Assembly (NCBI GenBank): GCA_015060925.1
Contig: SUXM01000006.1
Span: 53,719 to 117,718 of the forward strand
From: Parabacteroides distasonis
GTDB lineage: Bacteria > Bacteroidota > Bacteroidia > Bacteroidales > Tannerellaceae
Direction of reading: 5' to 3'
Length of the DNA stretch: 64,000 bases
Shown: piece by piece, positions 1 through 7,478 of the stretch
Numbering within the stretch: the first letter of the stretch is position 1
How the letters are laid out: every line of letters starts with the position of its first letter
Made by a program: the position numbers and the translations under genes
The notes under the pieces: generated by a model
What the model was told of the DNA's origin: nothing
Database searches by the model: none
The model's input: only the letters and a program-made list of their open reading frames with translations

Positions 1-492
1 ATTACGCTTCCGACTGAAGCACAGTGGGAATGGGCTTGTCGTGCAGGTAGCAACGAAGACTTCTGGTATGGTGACAAACATGCTGATTTCGGTAAGAAAG
101 AAAACTTAGCAGATAAGACTACGTTATTGTTTGCGGTTTATGGTGTTGACCCGAAACCGATGGATAAGTCTAATCATTGGTATAAGTATTATACTTATCT
201 TCCGAAAGAAGAAAGTGTTGATGATGGCAGCTTGGTACAGGTAGGTGGCAAGATTTATGAAGCCAATCCGTTTGGTTTGTATAATATGCACGGTAATGTG
301 GCTGAGTGGACACGTTCTGATTATGTTTCTTATCCTTATAATGAAAAGACTAAAGAGACATCAGAATACAAAGTTGTTCGTGGAGGTTCATTCTTTGAAC
401 GTCCGAAATACTCTACAGCACATACTCGTAAGTTCTATTATCCTTACCAACCTGTGTTTAACGTAGGTTTCCGTATGATCATTGAAGATTGA
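1..492 (+). CDS. Formylglycine-generating-enzyme-like (SUMF1) protein, 3' part
   Basis: The reading frame is open from base 1, so the N-terminus lies outside the window and about 163 C-terminal residues are present. Seen: the family motif LPTEAQWEWACRAG at the left edge, then NPFGLYNMHGNVAEW, VVRGGSF and a closing NVGFRMI, the usual order of the C-terminal half of FGE-sulfatase (SUMF1) domains. Known: the family includes true formylglycine-generating enzymes and many catalytically unrelated members, including the GldK/GldJ lipoproteins of gliding and type IX secretion. The visible part does not tell these apart, and the signal peptide is not in view. It is followed by a strong terminator, so it is not co-transcribed with the cytochrome c maturation gene downstream. 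Confidence 0.85.
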   Translation: MTLPTEAQWEWACRAGSNEDFWYGDKHADFGKKENLADKTTLLFAVYGVDPKPMDKSNHWYKYYTYLPKEESVDDGSLVQVGGKIYEANPFGLYNMHGNVAEWTRSDYVSYPYNEKTKETSEYKVVRGGSFFERPKYSTAHTRKFYYPYQPVFNVGFRMIIED

Positions 493-504
493 TAATCCAT
501 AAAA

Positions 505-551
505 GAGACACCGGTGTGGCTTGTAGCCGCATCGGTGTACTCTTCTTTTTT
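505..551 (+). terminator. Rho-independent terminator after the SUMF1-like gene
   Basis: A near-perfect stem (505-516 pairing with 530-542, core caccggtg with catcggtg) is followed at once by a T-rich run, ttcttttttat. It sits between the stop codon at 492 and the start at 554, so the next gene begins almost on the U-tract. Confidence 0.85.
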
Positions 552-553
552 AT

Positions 554-3004
554 ATGAAAGATAAATTTAAAAAGATTTTTTCCTCATTTGTAACGACCAT
601 CGTATTATTGTTGGTTTATGCTTTAGGGTTGGCAGTTGCTACTTTTATTGAGAAGTATCAAGGTACAGCTGTAGCTAAAGCTGTTGTTTATTATTCCCCT
701 CTCTTTTTCTTTTTACAGTTATTATTGGTCGTCAACTTTATCGTAATAGTTGTTAAGCATAAGTATTTTACACGTGGAAAATTAGGACTTATTTTAACCC
801 ATTTTGCCCTTATCCTTATCCTATTGGGAGCTTTGACTACGCATCTTTTGGGTAGAGAGGGTATTTTGCATTTGCGTGAAGGGGAGACAAGTAATCAAAT
901 TGCTATCCAGACAGGTGACCGTACAACTATTCAAACTCTACCTTTTTCCATTGAATTAAAGAAATTTACTTTGACCCGTTATCCGGGTTCTGCCAGTCCA
1001 TCCTCTTTTGAAAGTGAAGTAATCGTACATGTAGATGGAGAAAAGCGTGAAGAACGTATCTTTATGAATAACGTGTTGGATGTAAAGGGATATCGCTTTT
1101 TTCAAGCCTCATACGATCAAGACGAACAGGGGACGATTCTTTCCGTCAATTCAGATGTGGCAGGAAGAAATATTACTTATGCAGGTTATTTAATGTTGAT
1201 GGTTGGCTTTATTTTTAGTTTGTTAGGTAAAGAATCCCGATTCATGCGTTTGAACCGCCGGTTGAAAGAGTTGCGAAATGTATCTAAATCACTCTCTGTA
1301 TTGCTGATGATAGGGGCGAGTTCTTTCTTTGCTGAAGCAAAAGAGGATGCCTCTTATCTGATTCAGACAGTTCAAACATATAAGGTAAGTCCGGAACATG
1401 CTGAAAAGTTTGGAGCATTGCCTATCCAGGCAAGTAATGGACGAATGATGCCTATCAATACCTTTTCTTCGGAAATCCTTCGGAAGTTACATAAGGCTGA
1501 TAAATTTGGTGAATTGAATTCCGATCAGTTCTTGTTAAGTCTGTTTGCGATGCCGGATATGTGGATGCGCGTACCTTTGATTGCCATATCCAATGCAGAA
1601 TTGGCCAATTACTATGATTTGACGGAGGGAACGTGTGCTTACATAGAGGTTTTTGACAGTAACGGAAACTATAAGCTACAGGAAAAGTTAGAAGAGGCTT
1701 ATAACAAAATGCCAGCTTCACGTACTCGCTTTGATAAAGATTTGATGAAATTGGATGAGCAGTTGAATGTTTTTAATCAGCTGGTCAACTATCAAAGATT
1801 GAATATTTTCCCGAAAGAAGATGATCCTAACCAGAAATGGTATGCTCCGGGTGATGACCTGTCTGGATTTGTAGGCAAAGATTCGATGTTTGTTTCCCGT
1901 ATCATGGGTTGGTATTTGTCAGAAGTACAGGAAGGTTTGAAGAGCGGAGATTGGACAAAAGCCGATGAGATTATCGATATGATCCATACCTACCAACAGG
2001 CAAAGAATAAGGATTTGGATATAAGTCCGGAACGGATGCAAGTGGAATTGAAATACAATAAGATGGAGGTCTTCCGCTATTGTAAGATCGGTTATTTAAT
2101 CTTGGGTGGTCTATTGTTACTCTTTTCTTTTATCATGCTTTTCCGTCAGAGTCGCTGGATGAAAGCTGTTGTATGGATATTAGGAATAGGTGTCTTGATT
2201 GTATTCCATTACCATATGTCCGGCATGGGGATGCGTTGGTATATCGGAGGGTATGCACCTTGGAGTAATTCGTATGAAACAATGGTTTATGTCGCATGGG
2301 CAACTGTCTGTGGTGGTTTGTTGTTTGTTCGCCGTAGTACCATCACGTTTGCTTTGGCAACTTTGTTTGGAGGTATCATTCTATTTGTTTCAGGCTTGAA
2401 TTGGATGGATCCAGAGATTAACCCGCTTGTGCCTGTTTTGAAATCTCCTTGGTTGATGTTTCATGTGGCTGTCATTGTGGCTGCTTACGGCTTCTTTGGT
2501 ATCAGTTGCTTGCTTGGGTTGACTAACATGGTGATGATGTCAGTTGCAGGAAAGAAAAATAACATGGTTTTGAAAGCACGTATCACGGAATTGAGTATAG
2601 TAAACGAAATGGCTTTGTGGGTTGGACTTGCTTTGATGACAATCGGTACTTTTTTAGGAGCGATATGGGCTAATGAATCGTGGGGTAGATATTGGGGTTG
2701 GGATCCCAAAGAGACATGGGCATTGATTACCGTTGTGATCTATGCGGTAGTGACCCATTTGCATCTGGTAAAACGGTGGAATAACCTTTGGTTGTTTAAT
2801 CTTTCCTCTGTTTTGGCGTTTGCTTCGGTGTTGATGACCTTCTTTGGGGTAAATTATTTCTTGAGTGGCATGCATTCTTATGGACAAAATGATAATATTC
2901 ATGGAATATTTATCTATCTTTATGGGTCATTAGCGATTATTATCGTTTTGGCACTCTTTTCACGCATGAAGTGGAAGTCTGTTTTAGAAGAAAATATAAA
3001 GTAA
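554..3004 (+). CDS. Fused ResB/CcsA-type cytochrome c maturation protein
   Basis: 816 residues. The N-terminal part (about 1-220) has three hydrophobic helices and a periplasmic stretch of ResB type. The C-terminal third is a polytopic CcsA domain with the haem-handling WWD signature WGRYWGWDPKETW near residues 709-721, plus His-containing segments FHYHMSG, MFHVAV and GMHSYG that fit haem-ligand positions. Known: ResB and CcsA (system II) export haem and ligate it to CxxCH motifs outside the membrane, and the fusion is common in Bacteroidota, often beside nrfHA. Here no nrf genes are adjacent. A natural client in the window is the tri-haem peroxidase at 13.4 kb. The hydrophilic middle (about 270-500) is long and unassigned. 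Confidence 0.9.
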   Translation: MKDKFKKIFSSFVTTIVLLLVYALGLAVATFIEKYQGTAVAKAVVYYSPLFFFLQLLLVVNFIVIVVKHKYFTRGKLGLILTHFALILILLGALTTHLLGREGILHLREGETSNQIAIQTGDRTTIQTLPFSIELKKFTLTRYPGSASPSSFESEVIVHVDGEKREERIFMNNVLDVKGYRFFQASYDQDEQGTILSVNSDVAGRNITYAGYLMLMVGFIFSLLGKESRFMRLNRRLKELRNVSKSLSVLLMIGASSFFAEAKEDASYLIQTVQTYKVSPEHAEKFGALPIQASNGRMMPINTFSSEILRKLHKADKFGELNSDQFLLSLFAMPDMWMRVPLIAISNAELANYYDLTEGTCAYIEVFDSNGNYKLQEKLEEAYNKMPASRTRFDKDLMKLDEQLNVFNQLVNYQRLNIFPKEDDPNQKWYAPGDDLSGFVGKDSMFVSRIMGWYLSEVQEGLKSGDWTKADEIIDMIHTYQQAKNKDLDISPERMQVELKYNKMEVFRYCKIGYLILGGLLLLFSFIMLFRQSRWMKAVVWILGIGVLIVFHYHMSGMGMRWYIGGYAPWSNSYETMVYVAWATVCGGLLFVRRSTITFALATLFGGIILFVSGLNWMDPEINPLVPVLKSPWLMFHVAVIVAAYGFFGISCLLGLTNMVMMSVAGKKNNMVLKARITELSIVNEMALWVGLALMTIGTFLGAIWANESWGRYWGWDPKETWALITVVIYAVVTHLHLVKRWNNLWLFNLSSVLAFASVLMTFFGVNYFLSGMHSYGQNDNIHGIFIYLYGSLAIIIVLALFSRMKWKSVLEENIK

Positions 3005-3038
3005 TTAAATCATTTATAAACAGTTAAATTTATTAGTC

Positions 3039-3353
3039 ATGAGAACATTACATCACATCGGAATCGTAACTTCTGAGAAAGTGGAAGGCTCTTTCTACAA
3101 TGAAGGTTTGAGCGTTTGGTTGACAGACCCGAATCAGAGCCCGAACAAGATTGAGTTTTTGAAGTTTGAAGAAGGTAGCTGTATGCCTGAATTAGTTCAG
3201 AAACAAGGTCATATTGCTTATGTAGTTCCTTCTTTGGAAGAAGAATTGAAAGATAAGAAAGTAATCTTTGGTCCGGCTGTTTGCGACGAACATTTGACTA
3301 TTGCTTTCATCGAAGAAGAAGGTATCTCTATCGAACTTATGGAAATAAAATAA
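3039..3353 (+). CDS. Small VOC-superfamily (glyoxalase/epimerase fold) protein
   Basis: 104 residues, a single vicinal-oxygen-chelate module. Seen: LHHIGIV at the start (H5/H6), GHIAYVV (H58) and a final ISIELME (E99), which matches the His...His...Glu metal-ligand spacing of methylmalonyl-CoA epimerase and glyoxalase relatives. It starts 34 bp after the Ccs gene and ends 34 bp before dhaK, on the same strand. Known: VOC enzymes bind a divalent metal and catalyse isomerisation, epimerisation or lyase reactions on alpha-hydroxy-carbonyl compounds. Inferred: the position beside dhaK, dhaL and lsrF suggests it isomerises an intermediate of that pathway. The exact substrate cannot be read from the sequence. 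Confidence 0.75.
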   Translation: MRTLHHIGIVTSEKVEGSFYNEGLSVWLTDPNQSPNKIEFLKFEEGSCMPELVQKQGHIAYVVPSLEEELKDKKVIFGPAVCDEHLTIAFIEEEGISIELMEIK

Positions 3354-3371
3354 TCACACATTAAAAAAATA

Positions 3372-3380
3372 AAAGGAGGA
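3372..3380 (+). promoter_or_regulatory. Strong Shine-Dalgarno site of dhaK
   Basis: The sequence aaaggagga lies 7 bp before the dhaK ATG. Bacteroidota start sites usually lack such a perfect anti-16S match and most genes in this window show none, so this one stands out. Confidence 0.6.
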
Positions 3381-3387
3381 AAAACAC

Positions 3388-4407
3388 ATGTCAGAATTGA
3401 AGACAAAATTTATCAATGATCCTGAACAGATTACAGCTGAATTGTTGGAAGGTTATGTAATGGCTTATCCAGATCAAGTAAAATTGGCTGCTGAAAATAT
3501 TGTTGTACGTGCTAACCCAAAAGGTGAAGACAAAGTGGCTGTGGTTACATTAGGTGGTTCTGGTCACGAACCTGCATTGAGTGGTTTCGTAGGTGACGGT
3601 ATGTTGGACTGCTCTGTTGTTGGTGACGTATTTGCTGCTCCGGGTGCACAACGTTTGTTCCAGGCTTTGCAGTTGATGAAACGTGAAGCAGGTATCTTGT
3701 TGGTTGTATTGAACCACTCAGGTGACGTGATGAGTGCAAATATGGCTTGTCAGTTGGCTGAACGTGTAGGTATCAAAGTAAAACAAGTATTGACACACGA
3801 TGATATTAGCGCAGGTATCGGTGCAGATAAAAACGACCGTCGTGGTTTGGCTGGCTGTGTTCCTTTGTTCAAAATCTTAGGTGCAGCGGCTGACGAAGGT
3901 AAATCTTTGGACGAATTGGTTGAAATCGCAGAACGTTATAATGAAAAAGTGGCTACTTTGGCTGTCGCTATGCGTTCTTGTTCACATCCTCAGAATGGTG
4001 CAACTATCGCTGACCTTCCATTAGGTATGATGGAAATCGGTATGGGTCAACATGGTGAAGGTGGTAGCGGTGGACAGAAACCTCTTGTTTCTGCTGACGA
4101 AACTGCTGCTGAAATGGTTGACTTGCTTTGCCAGCAGTTACAACCAAAAGCTGGTGACAAGATGTTGTTGATTATCAATGGTGTAGGTGCAACTACTCAC
4201 ATGGAATTGAATATTATCTATCGTAAAGCTCATTTAGAATTAGAAGCTCGTGGCATGCAGGTAGTATTTGGTCGTATCCAGGAAATCTTGACTGTACAGG
4301 AACAAGCTGGTTTCCAGATGATTGCTGGTATCTTGGATGAAGATCATATCGACTATTTGAAGAACAAAGCGGCTAATGCACCTTATTGGACTACAATCGG
4401 AAAGTAA
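3388..4407 (+). CDS. dhaK: Dihydroxyacetone kinase-like subunit DhaK
   Basis: 339 residues, full length for DhaK. The active-site elements are visible: GGSGHEPALSG with H60, SGDVM with D113, and GQHGEGG with H222, the His that in characterised DhaK holds the ketone substrate as a hemiaminal. Known: DhaK binds the keto substrate while DhaL supplies ATP, or phosphorylated ADP when DhaM is present. No dhaM is nearby, so an ATP-dependent kinase is likely. From memory of E. coli DhaK, loops around the pocket differ: NHSGDVMSAN rather than NYTGDVMNF, and GQHGEGG rather than GIHGEPG. This could mean a substrate other than dihydroxyacetone. dhaL follows 18 bp later and an LsrF homologue comes after that. 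Confidence 0.9.
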   Translation: MSELKTKFINDPEQITAELLEGYVMAYPDQVKLAAENIVVRANPKGEDKVAVVTLGGSGHEPALSGFVGDGMLDCSVVGDVFAAPGAQRLFQALQLMKREAGILLVVLNHSGDVMSANMACQLAERVGIKVKQVLTHDDISAGIGADKNDRRGLAGCVPLFKILGAAADEGKSLDELVEIAERYNEKVATLAVAMRSCSHPQNGATIADLPLGMMEIGMGQHGEGGSGGQKPLVSADETAAEMVDLLCQQLQPKAGDKMLLIINGVGATTHMELNIIYRKAHLELEARGMQVVFGRIQEILTVQEQAGFQMIAGILDEDHIDYLKNKAANAPYWTTIGK

Positions 4408-4425
4408 TAATTTAAGTTTATCATA

Positions 4426-5040
4426 ATGGAAAAATTGACAATTGATAATTTCAAAGCAATGATGAACAATGCTTTGAAGAACATCAAAGAACGCGAAGAC
4501 GAATTTTCAAAGTTAGATGCTGTCATTGGTGATGGTGACCATGGTCAGGCTATCGTAACAGCTATGTCTGCTATCGTAGCAACAGCTCAGAAAGGAACAG
4601 AATTCAAATCAATGTTGAATGACATGGGCTTTGACGTGATGTTGCAGGTAAGCGGTTCTACCAGTACTTTGTTAGGTGCTTTCTTCTTGGGTATGAGTGA
4701 TCATGCTGCAGGTACTGAATTGGATGCCGCAGCAGTAAAGGCTATGTTTGCTGGTGGTTTGGCTAATGTTCAGAAACAGACAAAGGCACAAAAAGGTGAT
4801 AAGACCATGATGGATGCTTTGATTCCGGCAGTGGAAGCTATTCAGAATTCAGCATCTGAAGATATTAAAGAAGTTCTTGAAGCTGGTGCAAAAGCTGCAT
4901 TGGAAGGTGCTGCTTCTACAGTGGAAATGAAAGCTAACTTCGGTCGTGCTCGTAACTATGGCGAACGTTCTATTGGTTTTGCTGATAGTGGTGCTACTTC
5001 TTGGAGTTGTATGTTTGAATCATTTGCACAAGCTCTTTAA
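4426..5040 (+). CDS. dhaL: Dihydroxyacetone kinase-like ATP-binding subunit DhaL
   Basis: 204 residues. The Mg-ATP site is intact: KLDAVIGDGDHG with D31, D36 and D38, matching the three Mg-binding aspartates of E. coli DhaL, and the SGSTSTLLGAFF loop over the phosphates. Known: DhaL is an all-helical domain that transfers phosphate to the substrate bound in DhaK. It is encoded directly after dhaK, so the two very likely form one enzyme. Codon use is strongly biased (ggt, gct, cgt, gaa, ttg), as in dhaK and the LsrF gene, which suggests high expression of the whole set. Confidence 0.9.
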   Translation: MEKLTIDNFKAMMNNALKNIKEREDEFSKLDAVIGDGDHGQAIVTAMSAIVATAQKGTEFKSMLNDMGFDVMLQVSGSTSTLLGAFFLGMSDHAAGTELDAAAVKAMFAGGLANVQKQTKAQKGDKTMMDALIPAVEAIQNSASEDIKEVLEAGAKAALEGAASTVEMKANFGRARNYGERSIGFADSGATSWSCMFESFAQAL

Positions 5041-5068
5041 TTGAGTCAATCAGACATTTTTTTAACAG

Positions 5069-5089
5069 GGGCAGGTGTAAGGCCTGCCC
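5069..5089 (+). other. Hairpin between dhaL and the LsrF gene
   Basis: A perfect 7-bp GC-rich stem, gggcagg (5069-5075) with cctgccc (5083-5089) around a 7-nt loop. No T-run follows (aaataaacaa), so it is not a standard terminator. It may be an mRNA-processing or stabilising element separating dhaKL from lsrF. Confidence 0.6.
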
Positions 5090-5132
5090 AAATAAACAAT
5101 AAAACAAATTTATAAAAGAAAGGAAAAGTATT

Positions 5133-6005
5133 ATGGCAGATATGGATGGCTTCAGAGAAGCTAACAACTTTGGTTTCGGACAGACTGCACAGTTTGATAA
5201 TTTTCATGTAAAAGGCGCATCTAACTTACCTTGGGGTATGAAAGACCGTCTTTCTCGTATCTTCAATCCAAAGACCGGTCGTGTAGTTATGTTGGCTTTT
5301 GACCACGGTTTCATCATGGGACCGACTTCTGGTTTGGAACGTATCGATTTGAATATCGTACCGTTGATTCAGTATGCAGACTGTATCATGTGTACACGTG
5401 GTATTCTTCAGACTTCTGTTCCTGCTAACATCAATAAACCTGTATGTTTGCGTTCTGATGCCGGTACTACAGTTTTGACAGAATTGAACCGTAACGTATT
5501 GATCGATGTAGAAGATGCAATCCGTTTCAATGCTTCTGCAATGGCTGTTATGTTCTCTGCAGGTGATGGTGAACAGGAAGCAATTACAGCTGCAAACTTG
5601 GTTGAAGCTGCTGATTTGGGTAACCGTTATGGTATTCCTGTAATGGGTGTTACTGCTGTTGGTAAACAGATGGCTCGTGATTCTCGTTATTTTGCATTGG
5701 CTTCTCGTGTATGTGCTGAAAACGGTGCTAATATCGTGAAGACTTATTACTGCGAAGGTTTTGAAAAGGTTGCTGCAGCTTGTCCGGTACCTATCGTAAT
5801 CGCTGGTGGTAAGAAATTACCAGAAAAAGAAGCATTGGAATTGTGCTACAATGCAGTAAATGATGGTGCAGTAGGTGTTGACATGGGACGTAACGTATTC
5901 CAGAGCGAAAACCCGGCTGCTATGATTCAGGCTGTTCATGCTGTTGTTCATGAAGGTTTGACACCGGATCAAGGTTTTGAAATGTTCCAGGATCTATCTA
6001 AATAA
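5133..6005 (+). CDS. lsrF: LsrF-like thiolase/aldolase (DhnA family)
   Basis: 290 residues, one fewer than E. coli LsrF. It shares long blocks with it as I remember that protein: LSRIFNPKTG, VMLAFDHG, GLERID, CTRGIL, CPVPIVIAGGKKLPE and GVDMGRN.FQS. The Schiff-base lysine falls at K203 in IVKTYY, the same number as in E. coli LsrF. Known: LsrF cleaves 3-hydroxy-2,4-pentadione-5-phosphate with CoA to give DHAP and acetyl-CoA, the last step of AI-2 breakdown. The wider DhnA family contains class I aldolases. No lsrK, lsrG or lsr transporter is present. Its partner genes are dhaK, dhaL and a VOC protein, so the true substrate may be AI-2-derived or another ketose phosphate. A purine-rich AAAGGAAAA precedes the start. 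Confidence 0.85.
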   Translation: MADMDGFREANNFGFGQTAQFDNFHVKGASNLPWGMKDRLSRIFNPKTGRVVMLAFDHGFIMGPTSGLERIDLNIVPLIQYADCIMCTRGILQTSVPANINKPVCLRSDAGTTVLTELNRNVLIDVEDAIRFNASAMAVMFSAGDGEQEAITAANLVEAADLGNRYGIPVMGVTAVGKQMARDSRYFALASRVCAENGANIVKTYYCEGFEKVAAACPVPIVIAGGKKLPEKEALELCYNAVNDGAVGVDMGRNVFQSENPAAMIQAVHAVVHEGLTPDQGFEMFQDLSK

Positions 6006-6017
6006 TTCACGTTCAGT

Positions 6018-6902
6018 ATGAATAGAGTCTTTACATATCTTTGTTCCGTATTGATGTTGTTGGCATTGGTTTCTTGCGGACAAAAATCGGAGAAGCTGTT
6101 GTTGGCAGGTTCAGGATGGAACAAGATTGTAATTATTGATAAAGAGACAAAGCAGATAGAGTGGGAACATCCTTTAGAAAAAGGATGGGAATGTAATTCT
6201 GCCTTTGTTACTCCAGAAGGTAATATTCTTTTCTCTTATAAGAGAGGAGCAAAGTTGATTACACGTGATCATCAGGAAATTTGGAAAATAGAGGTTCCGG
6301 ATACATGTGAGATGCAAACAGCGCGAATATTGCCTGATGGTAATTTCTTGTTGGGTTGCGCCGGTCATCCTGCTGTAATTATGGAAGTCAATCCGAAAGG
6401 AGAGTTGCTTTCACGTACAGAATATGAAACAGGAATCAAGGGTGTGCATGGCCAGTTCCGTCAGATTAACAAGAATGCACGTGGAAATTACCTATTGCCT
6501 TTGATGGCAGGAAATGATGTCCGTGAAGTAACTCCGGCAGGAGAATTGGTACGGAAGACTCCGGTAAAAGGTAATCCATTTGCAGTTCAGCTTGCAAATA
6601 ACGGTAATTACTGGGTGGCTTGCGGTGATAAGCACAATTTGATGGAGGTCGATCTTGACAAGGGAGAAGCAGTTCGCTGCTTTGGTGAAAATGATATCGA
6701 AGGTGTTCGTCTGTTCTTTGTAGCAGGTTTATATCCTTCAGAAAAAGGACTTTACGTTTGTAACTGGCAAGGACATGATAAAAATGCTGTAGAAGCAAAT
6801 AGTCCTCAAGTGTTCGAAATGAATGACAAAGGTGAAGTAATCTGGAGTTTGAACGACAATGAAAAATTCGGTATGATCTCTACCATTTGCTCAATAAGAT
6901 AA
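6018..6902 (+). CDS. Beta-propeller lipoprotein (PQQ-like repeats)
   Basis: 294 residues. The N-terminus is a lipoprotein signal ending in LVSC with the acylated Cys at about residue 20. The mature part has repeated short strands with G-N/D turns (PEGNILFSY, PDGNFLLG, NARGNYLLP, NNGNYWVA), typical of PQQ-like or arylsulfotransferase-like propellers. It starts 12 bp after the LsrF gene and is followed by a bidirectional terminator, so it is the last gene of the dhaKL-lsrF unit. Function unknown. Inferred: a surface or periplasmic ligand-binding protein serving the same pathway. It could equally be a PQQ-free structural propeller. Confidence 0.75.
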   Translation: MNRVFTYLCSVLMLLALVSCGQKSEKLLLAGSGWNKIVIIDKETKQIEWEHPLEKGWECNSAFVTPEGNILFSYKRGAKLITRDHQEIWKIEVPDTCEMQTARILPDGNFLLGCAGHPAVIMEVNPKGELLSRTEYETGIKGVHGQFRQINKNARGNYLLPLMAGNDVREVTPAGELVRKTPVKGNPFAVQLANNGNYWVACGDKHNLMEVDLDKGEAVRCFGENDIEGVRLFFVAGLYPSEKGLYVCNWQGHDKNAVEANSPQVFEMNDKGEVIWSLNDNEKFGMISTICSIR

Positions 6903-6923
6903 TATTCTGTTTGAATAAATTGG

Positions 6924-6958
6924 AACGGCTATCCTCTGAGAAAGAGGGTAGCCGTTTT
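6924..6958. terminator. Bidirectional terminator
   Basis: A 14-bp stem, aacggctatcctct (6924-6937) with its complement ending at 6955, and T-runs on both sides. It separates the plus-strand propeller lipoprotein from the minus-strand nrdG. Confidence 0.85.
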
Positions 6959-6965
6959 TATGATA

Positions 6966-7478
6966 TTACAATAAACTAAATTTCATAAGACTCAATGTCC
7001 CAGATAATGATTTAGAAACATCTATAATCCGTTGATTACGACTACCACGGAAATGAAGAGATAAATCACGTTCAGCCTCTATGTATTTTCCATCTACAAT
7101 AACATCACATAATTCAACTAATCTTCTGCGAGTTGGATGTAAAAGTAAATCTTCAAATTGATAGCCAGTATAACACCATATTGTTTTATCAGTTTGTTTC
7201 TTAATCTTTTTAGCTAATTTGATAAATCCTTCAGGATGTAACATTGGGTCGCCTCCGGTAAAAGTTACATTCATATCTGCCTCAACTATGCAATGGAATA
7301 GCTCTTCTATAGAGATTGCTTTTCCTCCATGCTCATCCCATGATTGAGGATTATGGCATCCAATACAATGGTTTTCACACCCCGCACAATAGAGCGAGGT
7401 ACGAAGTCCTATTCCATCGACGGATGTTCCGTATTTGATATCAAGTATACGTATGCTATTTGTGAATAATTCTATCAT
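6966..7478 (-). CDS. nrdG: Anaerobic ribonucleotide reductase activating protein NrdG
   Basis: 170 residues from the ATG at 7478 (MIELFTNS...). A longer in-frame start at 7526 would overlap nrdD by 71 bp and gives residues with no family counterpart. Seen: the radical-SAM cluster motif CENHCIGC (CX3CX2C) following YCAG, then MNVTFTGGDPMLHP, the Gly-rich SAM site. Known: NrdG uses a 4Fe-4S cluster and SAM to put the glycyl radical on NrdD. Its start overlaps the last 23 bp of nrdD, so the two are translationally coupled and both lie under the cobalamin riboswitch upstream. Confidence 0.93.
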   Translation of the reverse strand: MIELFTNSIRILDIKYGTSVDGIGLRTSLYCAGCENHCIGCHNPQSWDEHGGKAISIEELFHCIVEADMNVTFTGGDPMLHPEGFIKLAKKIKKQTDKTIWCYTGYQFEDLLLHPTRRRLVELCDVIVDGKYIEAERDLSLHFRGSRNQRIIDVSKSLSGTLSLMKFSLL

